Notes: generated by a model from the sequence alone, not told the origin. Positions 1 through 9,383 are shown, counted from the stretch's first letter. The stretch: DNA of 64,000 nt from Thermithiobacillus tepidarius DSM 3134 (GCF_000423825.1 NZ_AUIS01000006.1:124001-188000); one strand, 5' to 3'. Made by a program: numbers and translations.

Positions 1-390
1 CTCGGGCGCATCCACGGCCGCCACGTATTCCTTGACCAGCTTGCCCCCGCCCCACTCCAGTTCCAGCAGGAAGCGCAGGGTGCCCTCCTGCAGCGGCCGG
101 CTGCTGCTGACCAGCACCATGGGGGTGGGGCCGGGCTTGATGCGGAGATTCAGGGCATCGAGGCTGGCGGTACGGGGAATGCCGACGATTTCGAAGGCGG
201 ACGGCGATGCCAGATGCACCTGCAGGTCCGCCATCTGGTCCGGATTGACGGACCGCAAGGGAATCTGGGCACGAAAGGGCTCGCCAGGCCTCGACAGTAC
301 GCTGATATCGCCCAGGCCGAGAGCCCAGCCAGCCATCGGAGCCATGGCGCCCAGGCCCAGCAGGGCTCCTCCCAACCACTTCTTACGCAT
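1..390 (-). CDS. fimV: FimV-like pilus/peptidoglycan-hub protein, N-terminal part only
   Basis: The reading frame runs off the left edge, so only the first 130 codons are visible. It begins with a signal peptide (MRKKWLGG, then a hydrophobic stretch ending in AGWA). The FimV N-terminal domain follows: LGLGDISVLSRPGEPF, then a beta-rich region with NPDQMADLQVHLASP and LRFLLELEWGGGKLVKEY. In Pseudomonas and Vibrio, FimV is an inner-membrane protein with periplasmic LysM and cytoplasmic TPR parts. It organises type IV pili and polar complexes; those later domains lie outside the window. The ATG is preceded by GGAGG at a suitable distance. The position next to asd is the usual gammaproteobacterial arrangement. 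Identification rests on the N-terminal domain and context. Confidence 0.85.
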   Translation of the reverse strand, partial: MRKKWLGGALLGLGAMAPMAGWALGLGDISVLSRPGEPFRAQIPLRSVNPDQMADLQVHLASPSAFEIVGIPRTASLDALNLRIKPGPTPMVLVSSSRPLQEGTLRFLLELEWGGGKLVKEYVAAVDAPE

Positions 391-476
391 GCCGCCTCCA
401 AATGATGGTGTGTTCCGAGGGCTTGGGATCGCCGCGCGGCGCCGAGACGAGGCCCTCCATCTTCTTATAGTTATCC

Positions 477-505
477 CATATAGTCGCTGGCCCGGCGCAA
501 CGCAA
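477..505 (-). promoter_or_regulatory. possible sigma-70 promoter for fimV
   Basis: On the minus strand TTGCGT (500-505) and TATATG (477-482) are separated by 17 bases. They lie about 90 bases upstream of the fimV start, inside the 148-base gap after asd. It is a sequence-pattern call only. Confidence 0.3.
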
Positions 506-538
506 GCAATGCCAAGGACGGAAATCGCGCAGGCTTGC

Positions 539-1561
539 TTACAAGTAGTCGCGGATCAGGATTTCGGCAATCTGGATGCTGTTCAAGGCCGCGCCCTTGC
601 GCACGTTGTCGGCCACCACCCAGAGATTGATGCCGCGCTCGTGGGAGACATCCTCGCGAATGCGGCCCACGTAGACGGGATCGGCATTGGCGGCCTCGAT
701 GGCCGTCGGATAGCCGCCCGGCTTGCGCTCGTCCATGACCTGCACGCCCGGCGCCGCGGCCAGGAGTTCGCGCACCTGCTCGGCCGTCAGCTTCTTTTGG
801 GTGACGATGTTGACCGCCTCGGAATGACCGTAGAAAACCGGCACGCGCACGCAGGTGGCGGTCAGATGGATGCCGGGATCCTCCATGATCTTCTGGGTCT
901 CCCAGGTCATCTTCATCTCTTCCTTGGTATAGCCGTTGTCCTGGAAGACATCGATCTGCGGCAGGCAGTTGAAGGCGATGCGCTTTGGGTAGACCTTTGC
1001 CTCCACGGGCTTTTGATTGAAGATCGCCACGGTCTGGCTGGCCAGCTCCTCAATGGCCGCCTTGCCGGTGCCGGAGACGGCCTGGTAGGTGGCGACCACC
1101 ACCCGCTCGATCCGGGCGGCGTCGTGGATAGGCTTCAACGCCAGCAGCATCTGGATGGTGGAGCAGTTGGGGTTGGCGATGATGCCGCGATTCGTGTACC
1201 GGGCGACGGCATGGGCGTTGACCTCGGGCACCACCAGCGGGATGTCGGGTTCATAGCGGAAGTGGGCAGTGTTGTCGATCACCACGCAGCCGGCGGCGGC
1301 CGCCTTGGGCGCGTACTCGGCGCTCACCGAGCCGCCGGCGGAGAAGAGTCCGATGTCCGCCTGGGACCAGTCGAAGTCGGCGGCGTTGCCGACGGTGTAA
1401 TGCTTGCCCTTGAACTGGATCTTGCTGCCGGCGGAGCGCTCGCTGCCCAACGGATACAGCTCGCCCACGGGGAAGTCGCGGGATTCGAGGATGGACAGCA
1501 TGGTTTCGCCGACGGCGCCGGTGGCGCCCAGGACGGCAACGTTGTATGCGGACTTCTTCAC
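539..1561 (-). CDS. asd: aspartate-semialdehyde dehydrogenase
   Basis: A 340-residue protein that reduces aspartyl phosphate to aspartate semialdehyde with NADPH, the branch point to lysine/diaminopimelate, threonine and methionine. The NADP-binding loop GATGAVG is at residues 12-18. The catalytic cysteine is C133 in the motif ANPNCSTIQ. Length is normal for the family. The start is GTG at 1561, supported by GAGGAG six bases upstream; the first in-frame ATG would remove the nucleotide-binding loop. It sits 63 bases downstream of leuB on the same strand and is probably co-transcribed with it. Cytoplasmic, expected to be essential. Confidence 0.97.
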   Translation of the reverse strand: MKKSAYNVAVLGATGAVGETMLSILESRDFPVGELYPLGSERSAGSKIQFKGKHYTVGNAADFDWSQADIGLFSAGGSVSAEYAPKAAAAGCVVIDNTAHFRYEPDIPLVVPEVNAHAVARYTNRGIIANPNCSTIQMLLALKPIHDAARIERVVVATYQAVSGTGKAAIEELASQTVAIFNQKPVEAKVYPKRIAFNCLPQIDVFQDNGYTKEEMKMTWETQKIMEDPGIHLTATCVRVPVFYGHSEAVNIVTQKKLTAEQVRELLAAAPGVQVMDERKPGGYPTAIEAANADPVYVGRIREDVSHERGINLWVVADNVRKGAALNSIQIAEILIRDYL

Positions 1562-1624
1562 GATATGCTCCTCAAAGCAAATGGATGCATGCTGCAGCGA
1601 GGCGGAAGCTCGACTCCCGTCCCA

Positions 1625-2767
<1,143 letters not shown>

Positions 2768-2823
2768 TCAAAACCAGCAAGCATAACCCAAATGCCCGCA
2801 AGCGAAAACAGCGGCGCCGCCGC

Positions 2824-3387
2824 TCAGGCCCGCTCGTCCAGGATCACGCGCACGTAGTATTTGGCGGCTCGGCCGGGATGGGGATTTTCCGGCAGTGCCT
2901 CGAAGGGATAGCCGCCCGGCCCGAGGCCGTGGAGGTCCGCTTCCACGATGGCCTGCTCCTCCGGACTGGCCGCCGCGCCCGCCGGCAGGTGGAAGCGGAT
3001 GCCGCGCGCGCGCGCTCGCCGGCGGGCCGAATCGATGTACATCTGCCGGGTGATCTCGCCGTGCATCACGCCCAGGAAGCGCAGCAGGGCGTCCGGATCG
3101 ACCGCCGCGCCGGCAAGCGGGCCGCCCGGGGCGAGCAGCTTGTGCAAAGTGCCGCGCGGCAGATCCGCCAGGAAGTCCGGATGGCGCAGCGCCTGCAGCA
3201 GCAACGAGCGCAAGCCCGCATCGTCCGGCAAGCCGCCAAAGCCATGGTAGTGGCGCAGGAACTGCGCCTCGGGCAGGGGCAGCTCATCCACCCGCTCCTC
3301 GGGCGGAATGCCCGCTTCCAGCACCAGCCCCTTGCGGGGGGAGGCGGATGCTTTGGCGGGCTTTTTCTTGAACCAGTCTTTGAACAT
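2824..3387 (-). CDS. uncharacterised protein
   Basis: I do not recognise this 187-residue product. It begins MFKDWFKKKPAKASASPRKG, a short basic start that looks cytoplasmic, with no signal peptide or membrane segment. The middle is rich in Leu, His and Asp. The C-terminus ends in AAKYYVRVILDERA. The frame stays open upstream to 3546, and an alternative start lies a few codons upstream (MRFLPHIRV). I chose 3387 because the protein then starts with a compact basic helix; neither start has a clear ribosome-binding site. It lies 107 bases upstream of leuB on the same strand. Confidence 0.55.
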   Translation of the reverse strand: MFKDWFKKKPAKASASPRKGLVLEAGIPPEERVDELPLPEAQFLRHYHGFGGLPDDAGLRSLLLQALRHPDFLADLPRGTLHKLLAPGGPLAGAAVDPDALLRFLGVMHGEITRQMYIDSARRRARARGIRFHLPAGAAASPEEQAIVEADLHGLGPGGYPFEALPENPHPGRAAKYYVRVILDERA

Positions 3388-3467
3388 GGCAGGCCGTGGG
3401 ACGCGGATATGCGGCAAAAACCTCATTTTATCGGCTTTCGCCCGCCGTGTCTGCCTGGCCGCGGGCA

Positions 3468-3487
3468 TCCGACCTTGGCTACATGCC
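3468..3487 (+). repeat. 20-base direct repeat, copy 1 (upstream of chaB)
   Basis: This site reads TCCGACCTTGGCTACATGCC. It matches 18 of 20 bases with a second copy at 3800-3819. The two copies flank chaB, 332 bases apart. The function is unknown; a shared regulator site is possible. Confidence 0.5.
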
Positions 3488-3544
3488 GCCGGCCGGCTCA
3501 AGGCATGAAATGAACCCATCCGATGCAATGGCCAGGAGGAGCAC

Positions 3545-3751
3545 ATGCCTTACCGCAGCACGACGGACCTGCCGGACCGGGTCAAAAGCCACCTGCCCGC
3601 CCACGCCCAGGAGATTTACATGAAGGCCTTCAACCACGCCTGGGAGGAATACGCCCACAAGGAAGACCGGGAGGCCACGGCCCATCGGGTCGCCTGGTCG
3701 GCGGTGGAGAAGGCGTACAGGAAGGCGGGGGAACGCTGGGTGCCAAAGTAG
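3545..3751 (+). CDS. chaB: ChaB family protein
   Basis: A 68-residue soluble protein of the ChaB family. The signature is PYRSTTDLPDRVKSHLPAHA followed by a helical EIYMKAFNHAWEEY and an Arg/Lys-rich end. E. coli ChaB is named as a cation-transport regulator because it lies beside chaA, but its biochemical role is not established. No cation antiporter gene adjoins it here. The ATG has a strong AGGAGG just upstream. It is a single gene with a copy of a 20-base direct repeat on each side. Confidence 0.85.
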   Translation: MPYRSTTDLPDRVKSHLPAHAQEIYMKAFNHAWEEYAHKEDREATAHRVAWSAVEKAYRKAGERWVPK

Positions 3752-3799
3752 GCGACGGACGCCGATCCGCTCATCGCCCCTGCCCCGCCCCCACCCAAC

Positions 3800-3819
3800 T
3801 CCGACCTTGGACACATGCC
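3800..3819 (+). repeat. 20-base direct repeat, copy 2 (downstream of chaB)
   Basis: This site reads TCCGACCTTGGACACATGCC and matches copy 1 (3468-3487) at 18 of 20 positions. It lies about 100 bases upstream of the predicted cspA promoter. Confidence 0.5.
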
Positions 3820-3901
3820 ACGGCCTGCGGACGGTAGTTAAATGGGCTCTGCACGGCATCGGCTGAAGGGAAATGGCTCTGATCCTGCGATACTGCGATG
3901 C

Positions 3902-3930
3902 TTGCTTTGTTTGAGGTCGTGTTCCATAAT
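3902..3930 (+). promoter_or_regulatory. likely promoter of the cold-shock gene
   Basis: TTGCTT (3902-3907) and CATAAT (3925-3930) are separated by 17 bases. Transcription would begin near 3937, giving a leader of about 140 bases before the ATG at 4079, in the range known for cspA-type genes. Confidence 0.45.
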
Positions 3931-4078
3931 GGCGATGCAGGATTTTCAGGCAATGATTTGGCTCGTTCGTTGTAACCCTTCTACAGGTACTTCAGTTCGT
4001 CAGCTCCTCTTCCTTGATTCTCGTGCAAGCGGGCTTTCGCCCTATTTTTCAACATTCTCATATTAGGGTGCTTTAAAC

Positions 4079-4285
4079 ATGGCAACTGGTACTGTCAAGT
4101 GGTTCAACGAATCCAAGGGCTTCGGCTTCATCACCCCCGATGACGGCGGTGAGGACCTGTTCGCGCATTTCTCCGCCATCCAGGCACAGGGCTTCAAAAC
4201 CCTCCGTGAAGGCCAGAAGGTATCCTTCGACGTCACCACGGGGCCCAAGGGCAAACAGGCTTCGAACATTCGCCCCCTGGACTGA
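4079..4285 (+). CDS. cspA: cold-shock protein of the CspA family
   Basis: A 68-residue single cold-shock domain that binds single-stranded RNA and DNA and melts RNA structure. RNP1 (KGFGFI, residues 13-18) and RNP2 (LFAHFS, residues 28-33) are both intact. The aromatic residues W8, F15, F17 and F31 that stack on nucleobases are present. It is a single gene with its own promoter, a long leader and a strong terminator. The gene symbol is used in the family sense; which Csp paralogue it is, and whether it is cold-induced, cannot be told from the sequence. Confidence 0.95.
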   Translation: MATGTVKWFNESKGFGFITPDDGGEDLFAHFSAIQAQGFKTLREGQKVSFDVTTGPKGKQASNIRPLD

Positions 4286-4307
4286 AGGCTCCAGGACGCG
4301 AAAACAG

Positions 4308-4332
4308 AAAGCCCGGCTACGCCGGGCTTTTT
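4308..4332 (+). terminator. Rho-independent terminator of cspA
   Basis: The inverted repeat AAAGCCCGGC / GCCGGGCTTT has a three-base loop (TAC) and is followed by further T residues. It starts 22 bases after the stop codon. Confidence 0.9.
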
Positions 4333-4538
4333 GCATTTCAGGACTGGCGCACGCCCTTTCAACCACCCCCAACCCGGTCGAGCCGGCACATTGTAAAAAT
4401 GCCCCGTCCGCCGCCCAGGTTGCGCGCACCGGCCGTTGCACCAGGCCGCCAGCCGCTCACCTCGCCATTCCCGAGCACGGTCCCGCCAGGCTGCGGCTGG
4501 TGCTGGAGAAGCCGGCACCGGCACGCTAGAATGCTTCC

Positions 4539-5117
4539 ATGCCAGACGATGCCCATTCCCCGCCCCGCCCCATCACCGGCCTGATCCTGGCCGGCGGCGC
4601 GGGTCGGCGGATGGGGGGGCAGGACAAGGGGTGGCTGCCATGGCATGGCATGCCGCTGGTTCACCATGCCGTGGCATGCCTGCAGGATCAGGTGACGGAA
4701 CTGCTGATCAGCGCCAACCGCCATCTGGGGGATTACGCCGCCCTCGGCTTTCCGGTGCTCGCCGACGAGACTCCCGACTACGGCGGTCCGCTCATGGGAC
4801 TGCGGCAAGGTCTGGCGGCGGCCCGGCAACCCTGGCTGCTGAGCGTGCCGGTGGACGCACCCCGGCTGCCCGATGACTTGGTGCCGCGCCTGTGGGCACA
4901 GCACGAGGCGGCGCCCCTGGTGCTGGCACGCACGCCGGGCGGGCCGCAGCCGGTGGTCTGCCTGTGCCGCCGGGACCTGCTGCCCCATCTGGAAAGCTAC
5001 CTGGCCGCCGGCGGCCGCCAGGTGCAGGGCTGGTACCGGGACCTGCCCCACGTCTGGGTCGACTTTGACGAGGACGCCTTCTTCAACTGTAATTATCCCG
5101 AGGATTTGCAAGCGTGA
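4539..5117 (+). CDS. mobA: molybdenum cofactor guanylyltransferase MobA
   Basis: A 192-residue nucleotidyltransferase that joins GMP to molybdenum-molybdopterin, giving the guanine dinucleotide form of the cofactor used by DMSO-reductase-family enzymes. The N-terminal GTP-binding signature LILAGGAGRRMGGQDKGW (residues 15-32) is intact. DETPDYGGPLMGLRQGL and SVPVDAPRLP follow, as in the family. It overlaps mobB by four bases (GTGA), so the two are translationally coupled. Cytoplasmic. Confidence 0.95.
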   Translation: MPDDAHSPPRPITGLILAGGAGRRMGGQDKGWLPWHGMPLVHHAVACLQDQVTELLISANRHLGDYAALGFPVLADETPDYGGPLMGLRQGLAAARQPWLLSVPVDAPRLPDDLVPRLWAQHEAAPLVLARTPGGPQPVVCLCRRDLLPHLESYLAAGGRQVQGWYRDLPHVWVDFDEDAFFNCNYPEDLQA

Positions 5118-5617
5118 TCGTACTGGGCATCGCCGGCTTCAGCGGCAGCGGCAAGACCACCCTGCTGACCCGGGTCATCCCCCTGCTGGTGCAGCGCGGC
5201 GTGCGCATCGCAGTGATCAAGCATGCCCATCATGATTTCGACGCGGACACGCCCGGCAAGGACAGCTACCGCCTGCGCCACGCGGGCGCGAGCCAGACGC
5301 TGGTGGCTTCGCACCGGCGCTGGGCGCTCTTCACCGAGTTGCCCGAGCCGCAGGAGCCGGCGCTCGAGGTGCTGCTGGCTCAGCTCGATCCGGCGCGCAG
5401 CGACCTCGTGTTGGTGGAGGGCATGCGCCACGGGGGACATGCGAAGCTTGAGGTGCACCGCCCCGCGCTGGGCCACCGCCTGCTGGCGGCAGAGGACGAC
5501 TGGATCGTCGCGGTGGCCAGCGACGCGCCGGTGGCCAGCGGGCGCCCGCGCCTGGATCTCAACGACATCCCCGCCGTGGCCGATTTCATTTACCGTTTTT
5601 GGGAAGGACAACGATGA
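5114..5617 (+). CDS. mobB: molybdopterin-guanine dinucleotide biosynthesis adaptor MobB
   Basis: A 167-residue P-loop GTPase that assists MobA. The Walker A motif GFSGSGKT is at residues 8-15, followed by the family segment VIKHAHHDFDADTPGKDSYR. The start is GTG at 5114, overlapping the mobA stop; no nearby ATG would keep the P-loop. Its own stop overlaps the moeA start by four bases (ATGA). MobB is not strictly required for cofactor synthesis in E. coli, but its coupling here suggests production in step with MobA and MoeA. Confidence 0.94.
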   Translation: MIVLGIAGFSGSGKTTLLTRVIPLLVQRGVRIAVIKHAHHDFDADTPGKDSYRLRHAGASQTLVASHRRWALFTELPEPQEPALEVLLAQLDPARSDLVLVEGMRHGGHAKLEVHRPALGHRLLAAEDDWIVAVASDAPVASGRPRLDLNDIPAVADFIYRFWEGQR

Positions 5618-6858
5618 GCAAAGCGCCGAGCTGCTGTGATGATTTCGATCCGCAAGCCCAGACCGTGGACAGCGCCCTGGCCCGCATCCTGGAGGCGCTG
5701 ACGCCCGTCGCGGGCCGCGAGCAGGTGCCGCTGCTGGGCGCCTACGACCGGGTGCTGGCCGCGGATCTGCTCTCGCCCGTGGACGTGCCGGCCTGGGCCA
5801 ACTCGGCCATGGACGGCTATGCCTTGCGCGCGGTCGACGGCGACGCCCCGCGCCGGGTGGTCGGCACGAGCTTGGCTGGTCACCCCTTCGCGGGCATGGT
5901 GGATGCCGGCGAATGCGTGCGCATCATGACCGGCGCGCCCATGCCCGCAGGCGCCGACACGGTGGTGATGCAGGAGCACGTGACCCGCGACGGCGATCAG
6001 GTCCGGCTGAGCGGCGCGCCCAAGGCGGGCGACAATGTCCGTCATGCGGGCGAGGACTTGCGCCATGGCAGCTTGGCGGTGCCCGCCGGCACCCTGCTGC
6101 GGCCGGCCACGGTCGGCGTGCTCGCCTCGCTCGGGATCGGCGAAATCAGCGTTTACCGCCGCCTGCGAGTGGCTTTCTTCTCCACCGGCGACGAACTGCA
6201 GCCGGTAGGCGCGCCGCTCGCCCCCGGCCAGATCTACGACAGCAACCGCTATACCCTGCACGGCATGCTGCGCCGCCTGGGTGCCCAACCGCTGGATCTG
6301 GGGCGCGTGCCGGATGACCCCGCCGCCCTGGAGCAGGCGCTGCGGGAGGCGAGCAGCATGGCGGACGTGGTGATCACGAGCGGCGGCGTGTCCGTGGGCG
6401 AGGCGGACTTCGTCAAGGACCTGCTGGAACGCCTGGGCCGGGTCAATTTCTGGAAAATCAACATGAAGCCGGGCCGGCCGCTGGCCTTCGGCGAGATCAA
6501 CGGCGCCACCTTCTTCGGGCTGCCGGGCAACCCGGTCTCGGTGATGGCCACCTTCTATCAATTCGTGCGCCCGGCCCTGCTCAAGCGCATGGGCATGGCG
6601 CAGGTGGAGCCGCTGCCGCTTTTGCGGGTGCGCTGCCTGGACACGCTGAAAAAGCGCCCCGGCCGCGTGGAGTTCCAGCGTGGCCGTCTGCAACGCGATG
6701 CGAACGGCGAATGGGTGGTGCGCAGCACCGGCAGCCAGGGCTCGCACGTGCTGAGCTCCATGAGCAGCGCCAACTGCTTCATCGTCCTGCCGCAGGAAAG
6801 CCCGGGAGTGGAAGCGGGCGGCGTGGTGGAAGTGCAGCTCTGGGAGGGGCTGGTGTAG
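5614..6858 (+). CDS. moeA: molybdopterin molybdenumtransferase MoeA
   Basis: A 414-residue enzyme that inserts molybdate into adenylylated molybdopterin. Family features include AWANSAMDGYALR near residue 65, RIMTGAPMPAGADTVV, the central MoCF domain with YDSNRYTL and TSGGVSVGEADFVK, and GLPGNPVSV. The frame is open 15 bases further upstream, but the ATG at 5614 overlaps the mobB stop (ATGA), which favours coupled re-initiation there. It ends the mobA-mobB-moeA operon. No genes for the earlier molybdopterin steps (moaA-E, mogA) are in the window. Confidence 0.96.
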   Translation: MSKAPSCCDDFDPQAQTVDSALARILEALTPVAGREQVPLLGAYDRVLAADLLSPVDVPAWANSAMDGYALRAVDGDAPRRVVGTSLAGHPFAGMVDAGECVRIMTGAPMPAGADTVVMQEHVTRDGDQVRLSGAPKAGDNVRHAGEDLRHGSLAVPAGTLLRPATVGVLASLGIGEISVYRRLRVAFFSTGDELQPVGAPLAPGQIYDSNRYTLHGMLRRLGAQPLDLGRVPDDPAALEQALREASSMADVVITSGGVSVGEADFVKDLLERLGRVNFWKINMKPGRPLAFGEINGATFFGLPGNPVSVMATFYQFVRPALLKRMGMAQVEPLPLLRVRCLDTLKKRPGRVEFQRGRLQRDANGEWVVRSTGSQGSHVLSSMSSANCFIVLPQESPGVEAGGVVEVQLWEGLV

Positions 6859-6933
6859 CGGCACGCCGCCAGCGCCCTGCACAGAACGACAACCGGCGCT
6901 CAGCGCGCCCCCTGTTTGAGCCAAAGGACCCGC

Positions 6934-7662
6934 ATGCAACTCATCGGCACTTTCGATCTCCGCAGCGAACCCAGCGCCACCCGGCAGACCCGCCTCTATT
7001 ACCTGGCGGAGGATCTGCAGCCCGGCCAGTATTTCGAAATCCAGACCGACGACGATCCCGGCATCATCATGGAAAGTGTGGCGCTGCAGCTGCGCCACAA
7101 AATCATCTGGGAGATCCTGTCGGCCGCGCCGGGCGACTGGCGGATCAAGGTGCAGCACCGCGACGATGCCGAAAGTCTGAGCCTCACCGATTTCCTGCGC
7201 CAGGCCCAGGAGCGCCTCGACCGCACCCTGGCCAAGGCCATGCACGCCTGCAACGAGGGCCGGGTGGAACTGGCCCCGCCCTTCGTGCGCGAATACGACC
7301 AGGGCTTTCGCCGCTTCATGCACCTGGAATCCCGCTTCCTGCCCCAGCAGATCCCCCTGCCCGACGATCCGCGCATCCGTGACGCCGTCAGCGGCATCCT
7401 GGCCGAATATCCCAGGCTCCTGGAGGACTTCCTGGCGGTCGAAGCCGCCTTCGAGGAGGATAGCCTGCCGGAAGCCTGGGAAGTCGCACCCTTTTTCAGC
7501 CTGCTCTCCGGCGCACTGGCCAAGCACGAGGCGCGCAAGGAAAAATTCCTGTATCCGGTGTGGGAATCCATGCTGAACCGGCCTGAGAACGCGGCACTCA
7601 AGGCGCAGCTGGTGGAGCGCTGCAAGGAGATCCTGGCCGGCGCGGAGGACGCCCGGCAGTAA
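6934..7662 (+). CDS. DUF2249 / hemerythrin-like two-domain protein
   Basis: A 242-residue cytoplasmic protein. Residues 1-75 fit the DUF2249 pattern: LQPGQYFEIQTDDDPG, then LRHKIIWEIL and APGDWRIKV. The C-terminal half is helical, with a partial hemerythrin-like pattern: H130 and E132 in FMHLESRF, and H198/E203 in KHEARKEKFLYP. Fewer metal ligands are visible than in a canonical hemerythrin, so iron binding is uncertain. DUF2249-hemerythrin proteins are often linked to nitric oxide or oxygen sensing and to respiratory maturation; here that is only an inference. AAGGA six bases upstream supports the ATG at 6934 over a TTG 18 bases earlier. Confidence 0.65.
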   Translation: MQLIGTFDLRSEPSATRQTRLYYLAEDLQPGQYFEIQTDDDPGIIMESVALQLRHKIIWEILSAAPGDWRIKVQHRDDAESLSLTDFLRQAQERLDRTLAKAMHACNEGRVELAPPFVREYDQGFRRFMHLESRFLPQQIPLPDDPRIRDAVSGILAEYPRLLEDFLAVEAAFEEDSLPEAWEVAPFFSLLSGALAKHEARKEKFLYPVWESMLNRPENAALKAQLVERCKEILAGAEDARQ

Positions 7663-7688
7663 CGCAGACGCCCCATGGGGGTGCCGCC

Positions 7689-8774
7689 ATGCATACGATC
7701 GATCCATCCGCCTACGCCACCATGGACCTCCTCCGCCTCGCGCGCGACATCAAGGCCTGGGCCCGGGAGCTCGGCTTCCAGGCCGCTGCCATCAGCGACA
7801 CGGAACTCGGGGAGGCGGAAGCCCGCCTGCTGGACTGGCTCGCCAAGGGCTATCACGGCGAAATGGATTACATGGCCCGGCACGGCGCCAAGCGCGCCCG
7901 GCCCGCCGAACTGCAACCGGGCACCCTGCGCGTCATCTCCGTGCGCATGAACTACCGCCCGCCCCATGCCCGGGACGGCTGGGAAGTGCTGGCGGACGGC
8001 AGCCGGGCCCACATCGCCCGCTATGCCCTCGGCCGCGACTACCACAAGGTGCTGCGCCGGCGCCTGCAGCAGCTTGCCGACCGCATCCAGGACGCCGTCG
8101 GGCCCTTCAGCTATCGCGTCTTCACCGACAGCGCGCCGGTGATGGAGGTGGAGCTGGCGCAGAAGGCGGGGCTCGGCTGGCGCGGCAAGCACACCCTGCT
8201 CTTGAGCCGCGAGGCCGGCTCCTGGTTCTTCCTCGGCGAGCTCTTCACGGACCTGCCGCTGCCCGTCGACCCGCCGGACGGGAGCTACTGCGGCTCCTGC
8301 CAAGCCTGCTTGGACATCTGTCCCACCCAGGCCATCGTGGCGCCCTTTGAGCTCGATGCCCGGCGCTGCATCTCCTATCTCACCATCGAGCACCCGGGCG
8401 CCATCCCGGAAGCCTTTCGCCCGCTCATCGGCAACCGGGTCTACGGCTGCGACGATTGTCAGCTCGCCTGCCCCTGGAACAAGTTCGCCCAGGACACGGG
8501 CGAGGCGGATTTCCGGGTGCGCCATGGCCTGGACGACGTCAGCCTTGTCGAGCTCTTCGCCTGGAGCGAGGAAGAATTCCACCGCAAGCTCGCCGGCAAC
8601 GCCATTCACCGCATCGGCTACGAGCGCTGGCTGCGCAACTTGGCGGTGGGGCTGGGCAATGCGCCCGCTGGTCCCGAGGTGATCGGCGCCCTGGCGGCGC
8701 GGGCTGCGCACCCTTCGGCGCTCGTGCGCGAGCACGTGGCCTGGGCGCTGGCGCGCCAGCGGCGCCGCACCTAG
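7689..8774 (+). CDS. queG: epoxyqueuosine reductase
   Basis: A 361-residue iron-sulfur and cobalamin enzyme for the last step of queuosine synthesis in tRNA, reducing epoxyqueuosine to queuosine. Two 4Fe-4S motifs are visible: CGSCQACLDICP, and CDDCQLACPWNK, which contributes the second cluster. The N-terminal domain shows GYHGEMDYMARH and RVISVRMNY, typical of QueG. The C-terminal HEAT-like tail LAARAAHPSALVREHVAWAL is present. It ends six bases from the convergent GTPase gene. Other queuosine genes are not in the window. Confidence 0.95.
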   Translation: MHTIDPSAYATMDLLRLARDIKAWARELGFQAAAISDTELGEAEARLLDWLAKGYHGEMDYMARHGAKRARPAELQPGTLRVISVRMNYRPPHARDGWEVLADGSRAHIARYALGRDYHKVLRRRLQQLADRIQDAVGPFSYRVFTDSAPVMEVELAQKAGLGWRGKHTLLLSREAGSWFFLGELFTDLPLPVDPPDGSYCGSCQACLDICPTQAIVAPFELDARRCISYLTIEHPGAIPEAFRPLIGNRVYGCDDCQLACPWNKFAQDTGEADFRVRHGLDDVSLVELFAWSEEEFHRKLAGNAIHRIGYERWLRNLAVGLGNAPAGPEVIGALAARAAHPSALVREHVAWALARQRRRT

Positions 8775-8780
8775 GCCCGC

Positions 8781-9383
8781 TCAGGCGCCGGCGGCGACCT
8801 GGAGCAGGCGGGGATCGACGGCCCGCAACAGGGTGAGAATCAGCCGTTTGACGTGAATGGGATTGCGCACGTCCACCGTTTCCGCGCGCAGGGGCTGGCC
8901 GTGCGCCCGGACGCAGTCCCGGATGCCCTGCACCTGATCGAAGCCATGGCCGTCGGACTTGTTGATGCCGACGATGGTCGGCACGGGGCCGACGAGCGCG
9001 TGGAAACGGTCGAGAAAAAAGCGCAAATCCGCTTGCGGGTCCGGGCGGGTGGCGTCCACCAGCAGCACCAATCCCGTGCAATGCTGGCTCAGGATCTCCC
9101 ACATGAAGGAAAAGCGCTCCTGGCCGGGTGCGGCGTAGAGGTCCACCTTGGCGCCCGAGTTCAGGACGAAGTAGCCGTAGTCCAGCGCCACCGTGGTGCT
9201 TTCCTTGAAATAGCGGATGTCCAACTCCGAGCTGCGGGCTTCGGTGCTGACCGGTGGAATGCTGCTGAAAGCCTTGATCGCGGTGGTCTTGCCCGCTCCC
9301 GGACTGCCGACCAGCAACAGCTTGGGACGCTTGCGTGGCGACTGCGGCGCTGCGAGCACAGCCTCGCCGGCCGAGAAATGCAT
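8781..9383 (-). CDS. small Ras-like GTPase (MglA/Sar1-type)
   Basis: A 200-residue single-domain GTPase. The P-loop GSPGAGKTT is at residues 26-34, the switch II element AAPGQERF at 84-91 and the base-recognition NKSD at 141-144. The PGQ form of switch II is like MglA and Arf-type proteins. Such prokaryotic GTPases usually act with a Roadblock/LC7-type activator to control polarity or motility. No Roadblock gene adjoins this one, so it is an orphan and its role is unknown. It is transcribed towards queG and is divergent from the macro-domain gene, with 124 bases between them. Confidence 0.8.
   Translation of the reverse strand: MHFSAGEAVLAAPQSPRKRPKLLLVGSPGAGKTTAIKAFSSIPPVSTEARSSELDIRYFKESTTVALDYGYFVLNSGAKVDLYAAPGQERFSFMWEILSQHCTGLVLLVDATRPDPQADLRFFLDRFHALVGPVPTIVGINKSDGHGFDQVQGIRDCVRAHGQPLRAETVDVRNPIHVKRLILTLLRAVDPRLLQVAAGA

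Larger units (their letters stand above)
3752..4078 (+). other. 327-base gap holding the cspA promoter and leader
   Basis: There is no credible gene here. It holds copy 2 of the chaB-flanking repeat (3800-3819), a sigma-70-like promoter (3902-3930) and then about 140 bases that turn clearly AT-rich, up to the cold-shock start codon. A long, structured 5' untranslated region is typical of cold-inducible csp mRNAs. I could not find the E. coli cold-box sequence. Confidence 0.6.

Noticed and set aside
4286-4538. Possible small RNA or molybdate-cofactor riboswitch before mobA
   Set aside because: I found no convincing conserved stem pattern; apart from the cspA terminator nothing stands out.
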